This document shows, in pieces, positions 50,790-59,478 of a DNA stretch of 64,000 nucleotides. Numbering within the stretch: the stretch's first letter is position 1; every line of letters begins with the position of its first letter. Source of the DNA: TMP-86 sp031394735. GTDB lineage: Bacteria; Pseudomonadota; Gammaproteobacteria; Steroidobacterales; Steroidobacteraceae. The notes under the pieces are model-generated. The model saw nothing but the letters and a program-made list of their open reading frames with translations. It had not been told where the DNA came from and did no database searches. Location of the stretch: contig JANMXI010000308.1 in assembly GCA_031394735.1 (NCBI GenBank), forward strand, positions 62,001 to 126,000, in the 5' to 3' direction. The translations under genes and the position numbers were made by a program.

Positions 50790-53174
50790 GTGAAGAAACG
50801 AATTTGCGTCGCGGCTTGTGCAGCAGCGTTATTGGCCACTTTTCAGTTTTCCACTGCTGCTGCGCAAACCGCAGCTTCCGGCGACCAGTCGCAGGCCGCA
50901 CCGGCCGATCAAGCCATGGAAGAGATCATCGTGACAGCGCAGCGGCGCTCGGAAAGCCTGGAGCGCACACCCGTCGCGATTTCGGCCATCAGTGCGGACT
51001 CTTTGGCGCGGCAGGCCATCGTCACGGAATCCGACTTGCAGAATTCAGTGCCCGGCCTGTCGGTCAAGGCATCGCAGGGCAGCAACCAGCTCAACTACTC
51101 GTTGCGCGGACAAACCGTCGATGCCTTCACGAGCTCCCGGCCCAGCGTGCTGCCGTACGTGAATGAAGTGCAGGTGGGCGGCTCCGGCTCCACCGCCTTT
51201 TACGACTTGCAGTCCGTGCAGGTGCTCAAAGGTCCGCAGGGCACGCTGTTCGGCCGCAACTCCACCGGCGGCGCGGTACTGTTCACCACCGCGAAGCCCA
51301 CCAATGAGTTCGGCGGCTACGCCAGCGTGCGCGGTGGCAATTACAGTCATGTTCAGGTGGAGGCCGCAGTCAATGCGCCCATCATCGACGATAAGGTTCT
51401 GTTGCGCGTGGCCGGCTTCTTTCAGCGCCGCGATGGATTCCAGGAGAACCTGGTCAACGGCCAGACGCTGGGCGACGTGCGCAAGGAAAACGTACGCGTC
51501 AGCCTGACCCTCAAGCCGCGGGACGGCATCAGGAACGACCTGGTCATCGATTACGCGCATGCCGGCGGCAACAATATGACGGGTGTGGTGTACAACATTC
51601 TGTCGCTCGCTCAGAACAGACCGGGGTTCCCGTTCGTACCGAACAATTTCCTGTACTCGCCGGCATTCTTCGATGGCGCGCTGGGTGCGGGTGGCTGGAA
51701 TGCCTTCCTCGCCGCGCATCCCGGTGCGGATCCGGATGGCATCGTGGCGTTCACGGCCAAGCAGCAGGCACGCGGACCCTTCAAGGTCAGCACCGATGCG
51801 CCGAATTTTCACACGGCCAATACCTTCACCGCCTCGAATATCACGATGTTCGACATTGGTGAAGATACCCAGATCAAGAACATCATCGGTTTCACGCATC
51901 GCAAGGGCAACGATGCCGGTGAGTTCGACGGCACGCCGTATCCGGCCGACAGCAACGGCTTCGGTGGGCGTGGCGGCACACTGCGGCAGCTGTCCGAAGA
52001 AGTGCAATTGATCGGCAAGGCGGCGCAGGGCAAGTTGGCCTACGTCACCGGCCTGTATTTCACCGACGAGAAGGACGAGACGCGTTCTGAGAGTGACTTG
52101 TTCGACCTGTCGCCCATTGCGCCCGCAACCGTGCAGATCAACGATGGCATCACCAAGAACAAGACGTATGCGGGATACGGCCAAGGAACGTTGGATATCA
52201 GCGACAAGACCGGCATTCAGGGCCTCGGCATCACTCTCGGCGCGCGGTATTCGTCTGAGAAGGTGACGTTCACGCACCTGGCGGATGATCAGTACGTGGC
52301 CAACCCGCCTCCTCTGGGCGCGACGTTTGTCAATCCGCTCAGCGACACGTTCAAGAAGTTCAGCTGGCAGATCGGCGTGCAGGAGCAGCTCAATGACAAT
52401 GTGCTGCTGTACCTGGTTTCGCGGCGCAGTTTCCGCAGCGGCGGTTTCAACTACTTTGCTCCGCCGTTGGCGGGCTTCGGCAATGCTGGCGGCAGCGAAT
52501 ACAAGCCGGAAACCGCGACCGACGTTGAAATCGGCACCAAGTTCAAGGGTGAGATCGGCGGCATGCCCGCGCGTGTGAACGTCGCCGCCTACAACATGTG
52601 GGTGAAGGACGTACAGCGCGCGAACTACGTGTCGATCTTTGGCGCTCTGGCGGGCATCACCGTGAACGTGCCAAAAGCCAAGATCCAAGGCATCGAGATC
52701 GACGGCGCCATCAATCCCACGACGTGGCTGAGCCTGGGCGGCAACGTCAATTTCACCAACGCCAAATTCACCGACAATCTGGTGTCGGTGCTCGGCAACC
52801 CGGCGGTGGCGTTCGATACCTACCCGGATACGCCGCGCTGGTCTGGGCTGCTATACGCGGAAGTGACCGCGCCGGTGAGCGCCAACCTGCATGCCACTTT
52901 CCGCGCCGACCTGTATGACCAGACGTCGACTTATTTCAGTTCGACTGGCAATACGCTGAATCCAGGAACGCAGATCCCCTCCTACGCAGTCGCGAACTTC
53001 CGGTTGGGACTGGAGGACGCGCAGGGTCACTGGGGTGTGGCCGCGGTGCTCAAGAATGCCTTCAATCGGGTTTACTACGTCGGCGGAATCGGCTTCACCA
53101 GTCTGTTTGCGGTCAACACCGTAGTGCCGGGTGATCCGCGCACGGTCGTGGTGGAAGCCCGCTACAAATTCTAA
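50790..53174 (+). CDS. TonB-dependent receptor
   Basis: Outer-membrane receptor of 794 aa. A signal peptide (about 1-25) is followed by a TonB-box-like EEIIVTAQRR, the plug domain (PVAISAISADSL, VLKGPQGTLFGRNSTGGAV) and a 22-strand barrel ending in VVVEARYKF with terminal Phe. Receptors of this sub-type import hydrophobic or large substrates. It starts at GTG 50790 with AAGGGGG upstream. First gene of a long operon (to 58038) with GST, SDR, crotonase and acyl-CoA synthetase, so it probably imports the growth substrate. Confidence 0.93.
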   Translation: MKKRICVAACAAALLATFQFSTAAAQTAASGDQSQAAPADQAMEEIIVTAQRRSESLERTPVAISAISADSLARQAIVTESDLQNSVPGLSVKASQGSNQLNYSLRGQTVDAFTSSRPSVLPYVNEVQVGGSGSTAFYDLQSVQVLKGPQGTLFGRNSTGGAVLFTTAKPTNEFGGYASVRGGNYSHVQVEAAVNAPIIDDKVLLRVAGFFQRRDGFQENLVNGQTLGDVRKENVRVSLTLKPRDGIRNDLVIDYAHAGGNNMTGVVYNILSLAQNRPGFPFVPNNFLYSPAFFDGALGAGGWNAFLAAHPGADPDGIVAFTAKQQARGPFKVSTDAPNFHTANTFTASNITMFDIGEDTQIKNIIGFTHRKGNDAGEFDGTPYPADSNGFGGRGGTLRQLSEEVQLIGKAAQGKLAYVTGLYFTDEKDETRSESDLFDLSPIAPATVQINDGITKNKTYAGYGQGTLDISDKTGIQGLGITLGARYSSEKVTFTHLADDQYVANPPPLGATFVNPLSDTFKKFSWQIGVQEQLNDNVLLYLVSRRSFRSGGFNYFAPPLAGFGNAGGSEYKPETATDVEIGTKFKGEIGGMPARVNVAAYNMWVKDVQRANYVSIFGALAGITVNVPKAKIQGIEIDGAINPTTWLSLGGNVNFTNAKFTDNLVSVLGNPAVAFDTYPDTPRWSGLLYAEVTAPVSANLHATFRADLYDQTSTYFSSTGNTLNPGTQIPSYAVANFRLGLEDAQGHWGVAAVLKNAFNRVYYVGGIGFTSLFAVNTVVPGDPRTVVVEARYKF

Positions 53175-53193
53175 AGGCGGAAGTGAGCACGCC

Positions 53194-53856
53194 ATGCGCT
53201 TCACGCTGATCAACGCCCGGCCCAGTCCCTTCGGGCGGAAGATTGCGATCGCGCTGATCGAGAAAGGGCTGAGTTACGACGTGCGCTATGACGTTCCGTG
53301 GGGACCGGAAACGTGCACGCCGCAATTCAGCCCGATTCAGCAACTGCCCATTTTGCTCAATGAGGGTGGCGAAGCGATTTACGATTCGACCTACATCCTG
53401 GAATGGCTGGAAGGCCGGTTTCCTGCGCCGCCGCTGCTGCCGGCGGATGTCGATGCGCGACTCGCCGCGAAGAAGCGCCAGATGCTCGGTGAACGGCTGA
53501 TGGAAATCGCGCAAAGCCTGATATTCGAAATGCATCGGCCCGACCCCAGCTCCGCGTGGGTCGGGCGCCAGACGCGCAAGGTGTTGGGGGGGTTGGCCGA
53601 ATTGGAACGCCTGCACGCAGGACGGCACACCAGCGCAGCAACGGCCATCGATCTGGGTGATATCGCAGTAGGCACCACGGCGTTGATTTTTGAGTTTGCG
53701 GTGGCGGCAGGCTTGAGTCCGCCCATCGATGCGCTGGTTTGGCGAGGGCGGTATCCGCACTTGACTAAATTCATGCTCGGACTTGAGCAACGGCCGTCAT
53801 TTGCCGCGACGACACCGGAAAACATGAACGTCGATCTACAGGCGACAGTCAATTAG
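53194..53856 (+). CDS. Glutathione S-transferase family protein
   Basis: GST of 220 aa. The N-terminal thioredoxin-like domain (RPSPFGRKIAIALIEKG, QQLPILLNEGG and the glutathione-binding DSTYILEWLE, with Asp-Ser in place of the usual Glu-Ser) precedes a helical C-terminal domain. The catalytic Ser/Tyr position is likely Ser in RPSPFGRK. ATG 53194 lies 19 nt after the TonB receptor gene. A role in opening or isomerising a pathway intermediate, or in detoxification, is possible; not determinable. Confidence 0.85.
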   Translation: MRFTLINARPSPFGRKIAIALIEKGLSYDVRYDVPWGPETCTPQFSPIQQLPILLNEGGEAIYDSTYILEWLEGRFPAPPLLPADVDARLAAKKRQMLGERLMEIAQSLIFEMHRPDPSSAWVGRQTRKVLGGLAELERLHAGRHTSAATAIDLGDIAVGTTALIFEFAVAAGLSPPIDALVWRGRYPHLTKFMLGLEQRPSFAATTPENMNVDLQATVN

Positions 53857-53868
53857 AAGGCGGGTGAT

Positions 53869-54618
53869 ATGAATCGATTGAAAGGCAAGATTGCACTGAT
53901 CACCGGCGCGGCGCGCGGCATGGGCGAGTCGCATGCGCGCGGTTTTGTGGCCGAAGGCGCCAAGGTCATCATGACCGACGTCAACACCAAACTCGGCGCG
54001 GCGGTGGCCGCCGACATCGGACCCGATGCGCTATTCATCGAGCATGACGTGGCCAGCCTGGAAGACTGGCGCCGCGTCCTCGCGCAGGGCGAAGCCAAGT
54101 TTGGCACCGTCAACGTGCTGGTGAACAACGCCGGCATCTTGGGCCCGCTGGGCATCAAGGCGGCCGAACTCCTGGAAGCCGACTACCTGAAGGTTTGCGC
54201 TGTCAATCAACACTCGGTGTTCTTGGGGATGCACGTGGTCATTCCTTCGATGCTGCGAGCAGGCAAGGGCTCCATCGTCAACATCTCCTCCATCTCCGGC
54301 ATCGTCGCCAACTACGGCGCCCCCAATGTGGCGTATGTCGGCACCAAATTCGCCGTGCGCGGCCTGACCAAGGCGGCCGCCATGGAATACGCGCCCAACA
54401 ACATCCGCGTGAACTCCGTGCATCCCGGCTTCATCATGACGCCGATGATGGTGGAAGCCACGGATGAGAAGGGCGGCGACGGACTGTCGTTGATTCCGAT
54501 GGGGCGGATCGCCGAACCCCAGGAAGTCACCAACTTAGTTCTATTTCTCGCCTCTGATGAGGCTTCCTATATCACCGGCAGCGAACACGTGATCGATGCC
54601 GGCATGTCATCCCGATAA
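53869..54618 (+). CDS. Short-chain dehydrogenase/reductase
   Basis: SDR of 249 aa. Cofactor motif TGAARGMGES, NNAGILGP and catalytic YVGTK are present, with the Ser in SSISG. Similar to 3-alpha/beta-hydroxysteroid or cyclic alcohol dehydrogenases, though motifs do not separate these. It lies 12 nt after the GST gene, with GGCGGGTGAT before ATG. Likely oxidises a secondary alcohol to the ketone substrate of a Baeyer-Villiger enzyme. Confidence 0.9.
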   Translation: MNRLKGKIALITGAARGMGESHARGFVAEGAKVIMTDVNTKLGAAVAADIGPDALFIEHDVASLEDWRRVLAQGEAKFGTVNVLVNNAGILGPLGIKAAELLEADYLKVCAVNQHSVFLGMHVVIPSMLRAGKGSIVNISSISGIVANYGAPNVAYVGTKFAVRGLTKAAAMEYAPNNIRVNSVHPGFIMTPMMVEATDEKGGDGLSLIPMGRIAEPQEVTNLVLFLASDEASYITGSEHVIDAGMSSR

Positions 54619-54635
54619 ACGCAACGAGGCATCCC

Positions 54636-55550
54636 ATGGATTTCGAAACCATCATTTACAAGAAGGAAGGGCGGATTGCCACGGTCACGTTGAACCGGCC
54701 TGAAAAGGGCAACGCTCTGTCAGTCAAGCTGCGCGACGAATTGGATCTGGTCATGGACGACCTCGACGAAGACGATGAGACGCGCGTTCTCATCGTCAAT
54801 GCCGCGGGCAATCATTTCAGCACCGGCTACGATCTGAACGAGTTTTCCTATTTGTGGGACAAGGACGGCGGCATCAACGAAGTGCAGAAACGTCCGCATC
54901 GCCGCGCGCCCATCTGGTCGCGACGCGAGTTCCACCTGTCGCGTGAACGCTGGATGCGGTTGTTCCGTCTGCGTCAGGCAACCATCGGCGTCGTCCACGG
55001 ACATTGCGTGGCCGGCGGCCTGGATTTGATCGGCGTGCTGGACATCGTGTTCTGCGCGGACGATGCACGCCTGGGCCAGCCCGAAGCGCGCGCCATGGGC
55101 GAATTGCATGTCTTTGCGATGTGGCCGCTGCATCTGGGCATGCGCAAGACCAAGGAATGGCTGCTGACCGGCGACAACATGACGGGCGCCGAGGCGGCGG
55201 ACCTGGGTCTGGTGAACAAGGCGGTGCCGCGCGTTGAGGTGGATGCGGTGGCGCGGGCATACGCGGAACGCGTGGCGAACGTGCCGCTGGATGCCATTTA
55301 CTCGCACAAGGAATGCACCAATCGCTGGTTTGAAGCCACGGGAATGGCGGCCGGAATGGCGGCGGCGAACGACCTCGATGCCATGGGCATCGCCAGTCCC
55401 AGCATGGATGACTTCAACAAGATCTGGAAGGAGGGCGGCGTGAGGCCGGCGGTACGCGCGCGTGACCGACCCTTCACCGAGCATCGCACGTATTGGGATG
55501 CGTACCTTGCCTCCAAGGCCAAGAAGGACGGCGCGCCCAACAAGCCGTAG
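54636..55550 (+). CDS. Enoyl-CoA hydratase/isomerase family protein
   Basis: Crotonase-fold protein of 304 aa, longer than usual (about 260). It shows HFSTGYDLNEFS and VVHGHCVAGGLDLIGVLDIV for the oxyanion hole and LTGDNMTGAEAADLGLVN. An inserted segment after the first motif (RRAPIWSRREFHL) and a longer C-terminus account for the extra length. The classical catalytic Glu is not obvious. Same operon as the surrounding SDR and acyl-CoA synthetase. Confidence 0.87.
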   Translation: MDFETIIYKKEGRIATVTLNRPEKGNALSVKLRDELDLVMDDLDEDDETRVLIVNAAGNHFSTGYDLNEFSYLWDKDGGINEVQKRPHRRAPIWSRREFHLSRERWMRLFRLRQATIGVVHGHCVAGGLDLIGVLDIVFCADDARLGQPEARAMGELHVFAMWPLHLGMRKTKEWLLTGDNMTGAEAADLGLVNKAVPRVEVDAVARAYAERVANVPLDAIYSHKECTNRWFEATGMAAGMAAANDLDAMGIASPSMDDFNKIWKEGGVRPAVRARDRPFTEHRTYWDAYLASKAKKDGAPNKP

Positions 55551-55567
55551 GTGCAGGCGCACTCATC

Positions 55568-57268
55568 ATGCTGCAGTCCATTGCGGAGCGTCAGGGACGG
55601 CTGGAACGGCGCTTCGTACGCTGGCAGCCGCGCACGCTGGACCAGATGCTGGACGCGGCGGCCGAGGAGTTCCCGGATCGTCCGTTCGTCGTCACGGACG
55701 ATCGGAGCTGGACCTATCGTGAGATGCACGAGGAGTCGGTGCGCATCGCCGCAGGTCTTGTCGCGGCGGGTGTGCGGCCCGGCGACCATGTGGCGATGGT
55801 CATGGCGAACTACCCGGAATTCGTCGCGCTGAAATTTGCGATTGCGCGCGCCGGCGCAGTGGCGGTGCCGGTCAATTTTCTCAATCGCCGCGACGAGCTG
55901 GGCTACGTGCTGCGGCAATCGGACAGCGTGCTGCTGGTCACCATGGATCGGTTCCGGCAGCTCGATTACCTGCAGATGCTCGACGAATTGTCGCCGGGGT
56001 GGGAGCAGCACGGTGGCGGTGACGCTTTCCCCGCGTTGCAGCGCGTGGTGGTGTTCCCGACTGCGCAAACCGGCTCGCGCGCCGGCGTGCAGTCGTTCGC
56101 GCAGTTGGCCACCGGCGTCGAGTCCGCCACGCGAATCGAACACCCGGGTGCAGCAACTCCGTCCGATATCATTTACACCTCCGGAACGACCGGTCCTCCG
56201 AAAGGAGTGGTGCTGACGCACGATCAACTGCTGCGCGCCGCTTACGGCAGTGCCTATGCACGCGCCTTCGAGGAGGGGCGGCGCATCCTGTTCTCGCTGC
56301 CGATGTACCATGTTTACGGTTACGTTGAAGGACTGCTCGCCGTGTTGTTCGTCGGGGGCAGCATCGTCCCGCAACTGCGTTTCGATGCCGTCGCCACCTT
56401 GCGTGGCATCGAGCGGCATCGCGCGAACGACGTGCTGCTCATCCCCACCATGACCCTCGCCATCCTCGATGAATTGCCTCGCGGCCATTTTGATTTGTCG
56501 TCTCTGCAGGCGATCATCTCCTCCGGTGGCCGGGCGCCGGAGCATCTGTGGCGTGAGATCTTTGAGTTGATGCGGCCGCGTGAGCTGACCACGGGGTACG
56601 GCATGACCGAAGTGACCGCGTCGAGCACCGTCACCCGTCCCGACGATCCCATCGAGCGGCTGCAATCGACCAACGGACGCTTGCGCGATGTGGGCATCGC
56701 CGGCGACCCCTCCCTGGAGGGAAAGCTCGTGGTCTACCGCGTAGCCGACCTTGCCACAGGCCGTGAGCTGCCGCGCGGCGAGACGGGTGAACTGCAGGCC
56801 AAGGGTCCTGGCGTCACCCGGGGCTACTACAAGAAGCCTGAAGCCACAGCCGAGGCGTTTACCGCCGACGGCTGGCTGCGGACCGGCGACCTCGGCCGTC
56901 TTGACGATGAGGGTTATTTGACGCTGGTGGGACGCTGCAAGGAATCCTATCGCTGTGGTGGCGAGCAGGTGATTCCCTCTGAAATCGAGGATGTGCTGGT
57001 CACCCATCCGGCGGTGGCGCAGGCGCACGTCGTTCCGGTGCCGGATCGGCGCATGGGAGAGGTGGGAGTGGCCTTTGTGGTGCTGCGTAATGGGATGGCC
57101 GTGGATCCTGCCCGGCTGGTCGAACACTGCTCGGCGAGGCTCGCGCGCTTCAAGGTGCCCGTCAAAGTGCTGTCCATCGCCGTCGAGGATCTGCCGACGA
57201 CGCCGTCCGGGCGCGTGCGCAAATTTTTGCTGATCGACAAGGCCGTCGCGGCGCTGGGGCTTGCTTGA
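55568..57268 (+). CDS. Acyl-CoA synthetase (AMP-forming)
   Basis: Adenylate-forming ligase of 566 aa. YTSGTTGPPKGVVL, GYGMTEVT, GWLRTGDLG and a C-terminal domain ending PTTPSGRVRKFLL are present; the Lys of the final motif is at the PSGRVRK position. It activates a carboxylic acid from the pathway. ATG 55568 lies 17 nt after the crotonase gene; the longer in-frame start lies inside that gene. It is the second such ligase of the island. Confidence 0.9.
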   Translation: MLQSIAERQGRLERRFVRWQPRTLDQMLDAAAEEFPDRPFVVTDDRSWTYREMHEESVRIAAGLVAAGVRPGDHVAMVMANYPEFVALKFAIARAGAVAVPVNFLNRRDELGYVLRQSDSVLLVTMDRFRQLDYLQMLDELSPGWEQHGGGDAFPALQRVVVFPTAQTGSRAGVQSFAQLATGVESATRIEHPGAATPSDIIYTSGTTGPPKGVVLTHDQLLRAAYGSAYARAFEEGRRILFSLPMYHVYGYVEGLLAVLFVGGSIVPQLRFDAVATLRGIERHRANDVLLIPTMTLAILDELPRGHFDLSSLQAIISSGGRAPEHLWREIFELMRPRELTTGYGMTEVTASSTVTRPDDPIERLQSTNGRLRDVGIAGDPSLEGKLVVYRVADLATGRELPRGETGELQAKGPGVTRGYYKKPEATAEAFTADGWLRTGDLGRLDDEGYLTLVGRCKESYRCGGEQVIPSEIEDVLVTHPAVAQAHVVPVPDRRMGEVGVAFVVLRNGMAVDPARLVEHCSARLARFKVPVKVLSIAVEDLPTTPSGRVRKFLLIDKAVAALGLA

Positions 57269-58038
57269 ACCACGATCCTTCGTCCTGCACCAAAGGCGTC
57301 GCCATCGTGACGGGCGCCGCGCGCGGCATCGGCGCCAGCATCGCGCAACGATTGGCTGAAGAGGGCTTCGATGTGGCCGTCCTGGATCTCGATGCGAGTG
57401 CCTGCATCGATACGGTGCGTGCGATCGAATCCCGCGGCCGCCGTGCAGTGGCAATAGGCGCCAATGTCGTCGACGAGGCATCGGTGGCGGAGGCAGTCGG
57501 CGCGGTGAGCAAGTCGCTGGCGCCGCCGGTTGTGCTGGTCAACAACGCCGGTGTACTGCGCGACCGGACTCTGGGAAAGACGACGCTTGAAGATTGGGAG
57601 CTGATGCTCAACGTCAACTTGCGCGGCACTTTTCTCATGAGCCGCGCCGTAGTGCCCCACATGCGCGCGGCAGGCCGGGGCCGGATCGTCAATTTATCGA
57701 GCACTGGGGCACTGGGCGCGCCGGGCCTGTCGAGTTACTCAGCGGCCAAGGCCGGTGTTCAGGGCCTCACCAAGACGCTGGCCATCGAGCTGGGCCGCTA
57801 CGGCATCACGGTCAATGCGGTGGCGCCGGGGTTCGTGGCGACGGCGATGACGGCTGAGGTAGCGCAGAGGCTGGGAATGTCCGCGCAGGACATGCAAAAA
57901 CAGATGATTCCCGACATACCCGTAGGCCGGGTGGGACAACCCGAGGACATCGCGCATGCCGTGGCGTTTTTCGTCGACGAGCGTTCCGGATTCGTGTCCG
58001 GACAGGTGTTGTACGTTGCCGGCGGGCCGAAGTGTTGA
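57265..58038 (+). CDS. Short-chain dehydrogenase/reductase, FabG-like
   Basis: SDR of 257 aa with cofactor motif TGAARGIGAS, NNAGVLRD, Ser in LSSTGA and catalytic YSAAK. The sequence is close in style to 3-oxoacyl reductases (VNAVAPGFVATAM). TTG 57265 overlaps the stop of the acyl-CoA synthetase (TTGA). Last gene of the operon beginning with the TonB receptor. Confidence 0.88.
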   Translation: MNHDPSSCTKGVAIVTGAARGIGASIAQRLAEEGFDVAVLDLDASACIDTVRAIESRGRRAVAIGANVVDEASVAEAVGAVSKSLAPPVVLVNNAGVLRDRTLGKTTLEDWELMLNVNLRGTFLMSRAVVPHMRAAGRGRIVNLSSTGALGAPGLSSYSAAKAGVQGLTKTLAIELGRYGITVNAVAPGFVATAMTAEVAQRLGMSAQDMQKQMIPDIPVGRVGQPEDIAHAVAFFVDERSGFVSGQVLYVAGGPKC

Positions 58039-58118
58039 GGCTGGTATAGCGACATCTCATTAGCGCAGTCGTGCGCAATCGCATACGCTTAAGCACTTTT
58101 TTATTGAAATGAGGACGG

Positions 58119-58775
58119 ATGGCTATGGCGATTGCGAGCGGGATTGGGCGGCGGCGTTCGGCGGCAAAGGAGGATGCAACCGCGTCATACCAGATCCGGC
58201 GCAAGGAGATCTCCGAGGCTGCGATACGGGTGTTCAACCGTCTGGGGTTCAAGGGCGCGAGCATCAGCGCGGTGGCCGCTGAACTGGGCATCGACCGAGC
58301 GTCGCTGTACTACTACATCTCCTCCAAGGAGGAATTGTTCGATCACGTGATTCGCGAGGTCGTCGAGCAAAATGCCGCAATCGCCAGCCGGATCAAGGCG
58401 AGCAAGATCAGTCCTCTGGAAAAGCTGCGAGCCATGATCAAGGCGCTGATGATCTCCTACGGCGACAGCTACCCGCTGATCTACATCTACATCCGCGAGA
58501 ACCTGAGCCACGTGAGCAATAAGCGCTCAGCCTGGTCCAAGCAGATGCGCAAGCTCAATCATGAGATCGAAGATGCCATGATCTGGATGATCGAGCAGGG
58601 CTACGCCGACAAATCTCTGCGCAACATTGGTCCGCCACGCATCGTCGCGTACGGCATGTTAGGTACGATCGGCTGGACGCATCGCTGGTTCCGGCCGGAG
58701 AAGTCGGCTATCAGCGCCGAGGAGATCGGCCGGATCTACAGCGACCTGGTGCTGTCGGGCCTCGAAACCCGCTAG
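58119..58775 (+). CDS. TetR-family transcriptional regulator
   Basis: Repressor of 218 aa. The N-terminal helix-turn-helix (about 30-75; AIRVFNRLGFKGASISAVAAELGIDRASLYYYI) is typical of TetR, with the SSKEELFDHV helix after. The C-terminal ligand domain is helical and resembles KstR2-type acyl-CoA-responsive regulators only loosely. GAGG precedes ATG 58119. It is the only DNA-binding regulator in the island, so it is the natural candidate for the TCAAC-N6-GTTGA operators. No such site occurs in its own 80-bp upstream region. Confidence 0.9.
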   Translation: MAMAIASGIGRRRSAAKEDATASYQIRRKEISEAAIRVFNRLGFKGASISAVAAELGIDRASLYYYISSKEELFDHVIREVVEQNAAIASRIKASKISPLEKLRAMIKALMISYGDSYPLIYIYIRENLSHVSNKRSAWSKQMRKLNHEIEDAMIWMIEQGYADKSLRNIGPPRIVAYGMLGTIGWTHRWFRPEKSAISAEEIGRIYSDLVLSGLETR

Positions 58776-58779
58776 GAGT

Positions 58780-59478
58780 CTAGGTGTCCTTGCGCACCTC
58801 GGCCTTATGGCGCGACGGCCAGGCCGCTCGCTCGGCGATTCCTCTCGCGTCCCAACCAATGCCGCCGCCGTTGACCGTGGTGTATTCCGGATCCCAAGGC
58901 AGTACCACCACGCCATCGTCAGTGAGCTTGGGCAGAACGGGTCGTATCGGGCGATTGCGTTCGCGCTCGAGCAGCGCCGCGACGGTACCATGCTCCTGCA
59001 ACGCACTGGATAGCTCGCGCAGAACGATCCGGGTTGGTGGAGTCATCGGAAATGCATCTGCGTCGTTATCCGATGCCCATACATCCGGCCGAACCCATCG
59101 CAGTTCGCTTGACTCTGCGAGCCCGACCCGCGGCTCCTGGTCTTCCGATGCAGGGGCAACAAAGAAATGCGTGTCGAATCGGCGCCGCAGGGCCGTCGGT
59201 GTGATCCAGTGAGCCCAGTGCAGGAGTGCCTGTTGAGAAATCGACAAACCAGCTTCCTCGACCAGCTCCCGGCATGCGGCCGCGGCTGCTGCGCGGATAA
59301 TGTCCTCATCACGCGCCTCAGATCCCGCCGCCTCGGCGGCGTCGACTGTTCCGCCAGGGAACACCCAGAAGCCGCCCAGAAAGCGCATCGACTGCTGGCG
59401 CCGAACCATCAGCACCTGCAGCTCGCCACGCTCGCGCACGACGAGCGCAGTTCCCGCCAGTCGCAGGTCGCTGATCAG
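58780..59478 (-). CDS. NUDIX hydrolase, probable CTG start
   Basis: NUDIX-fold protein of about 232 aa. The domain begins LRLAGTALVVRE; the NUDIX box is in the region GGFWVFPGGTVD through ACRELVEEAGL (REXXEE element), with a long insertion, as in the NUDT19-like CoA/acyl-CoA diphosphatase branch. No ATG, GTG or TTG lies in frame near the domain start. CTG 59478 overlaps the stop TGA of the upstream heme-propeller gene (CTGA), a coupled start. It converges with the TetR gene (5 nt apart). Confidence 0.75.
   Translation of the reverse strand: MISDLRLAGTALVVRERGELQVLMVRRQQSMRFLGGFWVFPGGTVDAAEAAGSEARDEDIIRAAAAAACRELVEEAGLSISQQALLHWAHWITPTALRRRFDTHFFVAPASEDQEPRVGLAESSELRWVRPDVWASDNDADAFPMTPPTRIVLRELSSALQEHGTVAALLERERNRPIRPVLPKLTDDGVVVLPWDPEYTTVNGGGIGWDARGIAERAAWPSRHKAEVRKDT

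Noticed and set aside
51045..52688. 547-aa open frame on the minus strand inside the TonB receptor gene
   Set aside because: Antisense shadow of a well-supported gene; no recognisable domain or ribosome-binding site.
55298..57481. 727-aa open frame on the minus strand
   Set aside because: It is the antisense shadow of the acyl-CoA synthetase and SDR genes; composition is Arg/His-rich and no motifs are visible. High GC makes such long shadow frames common.
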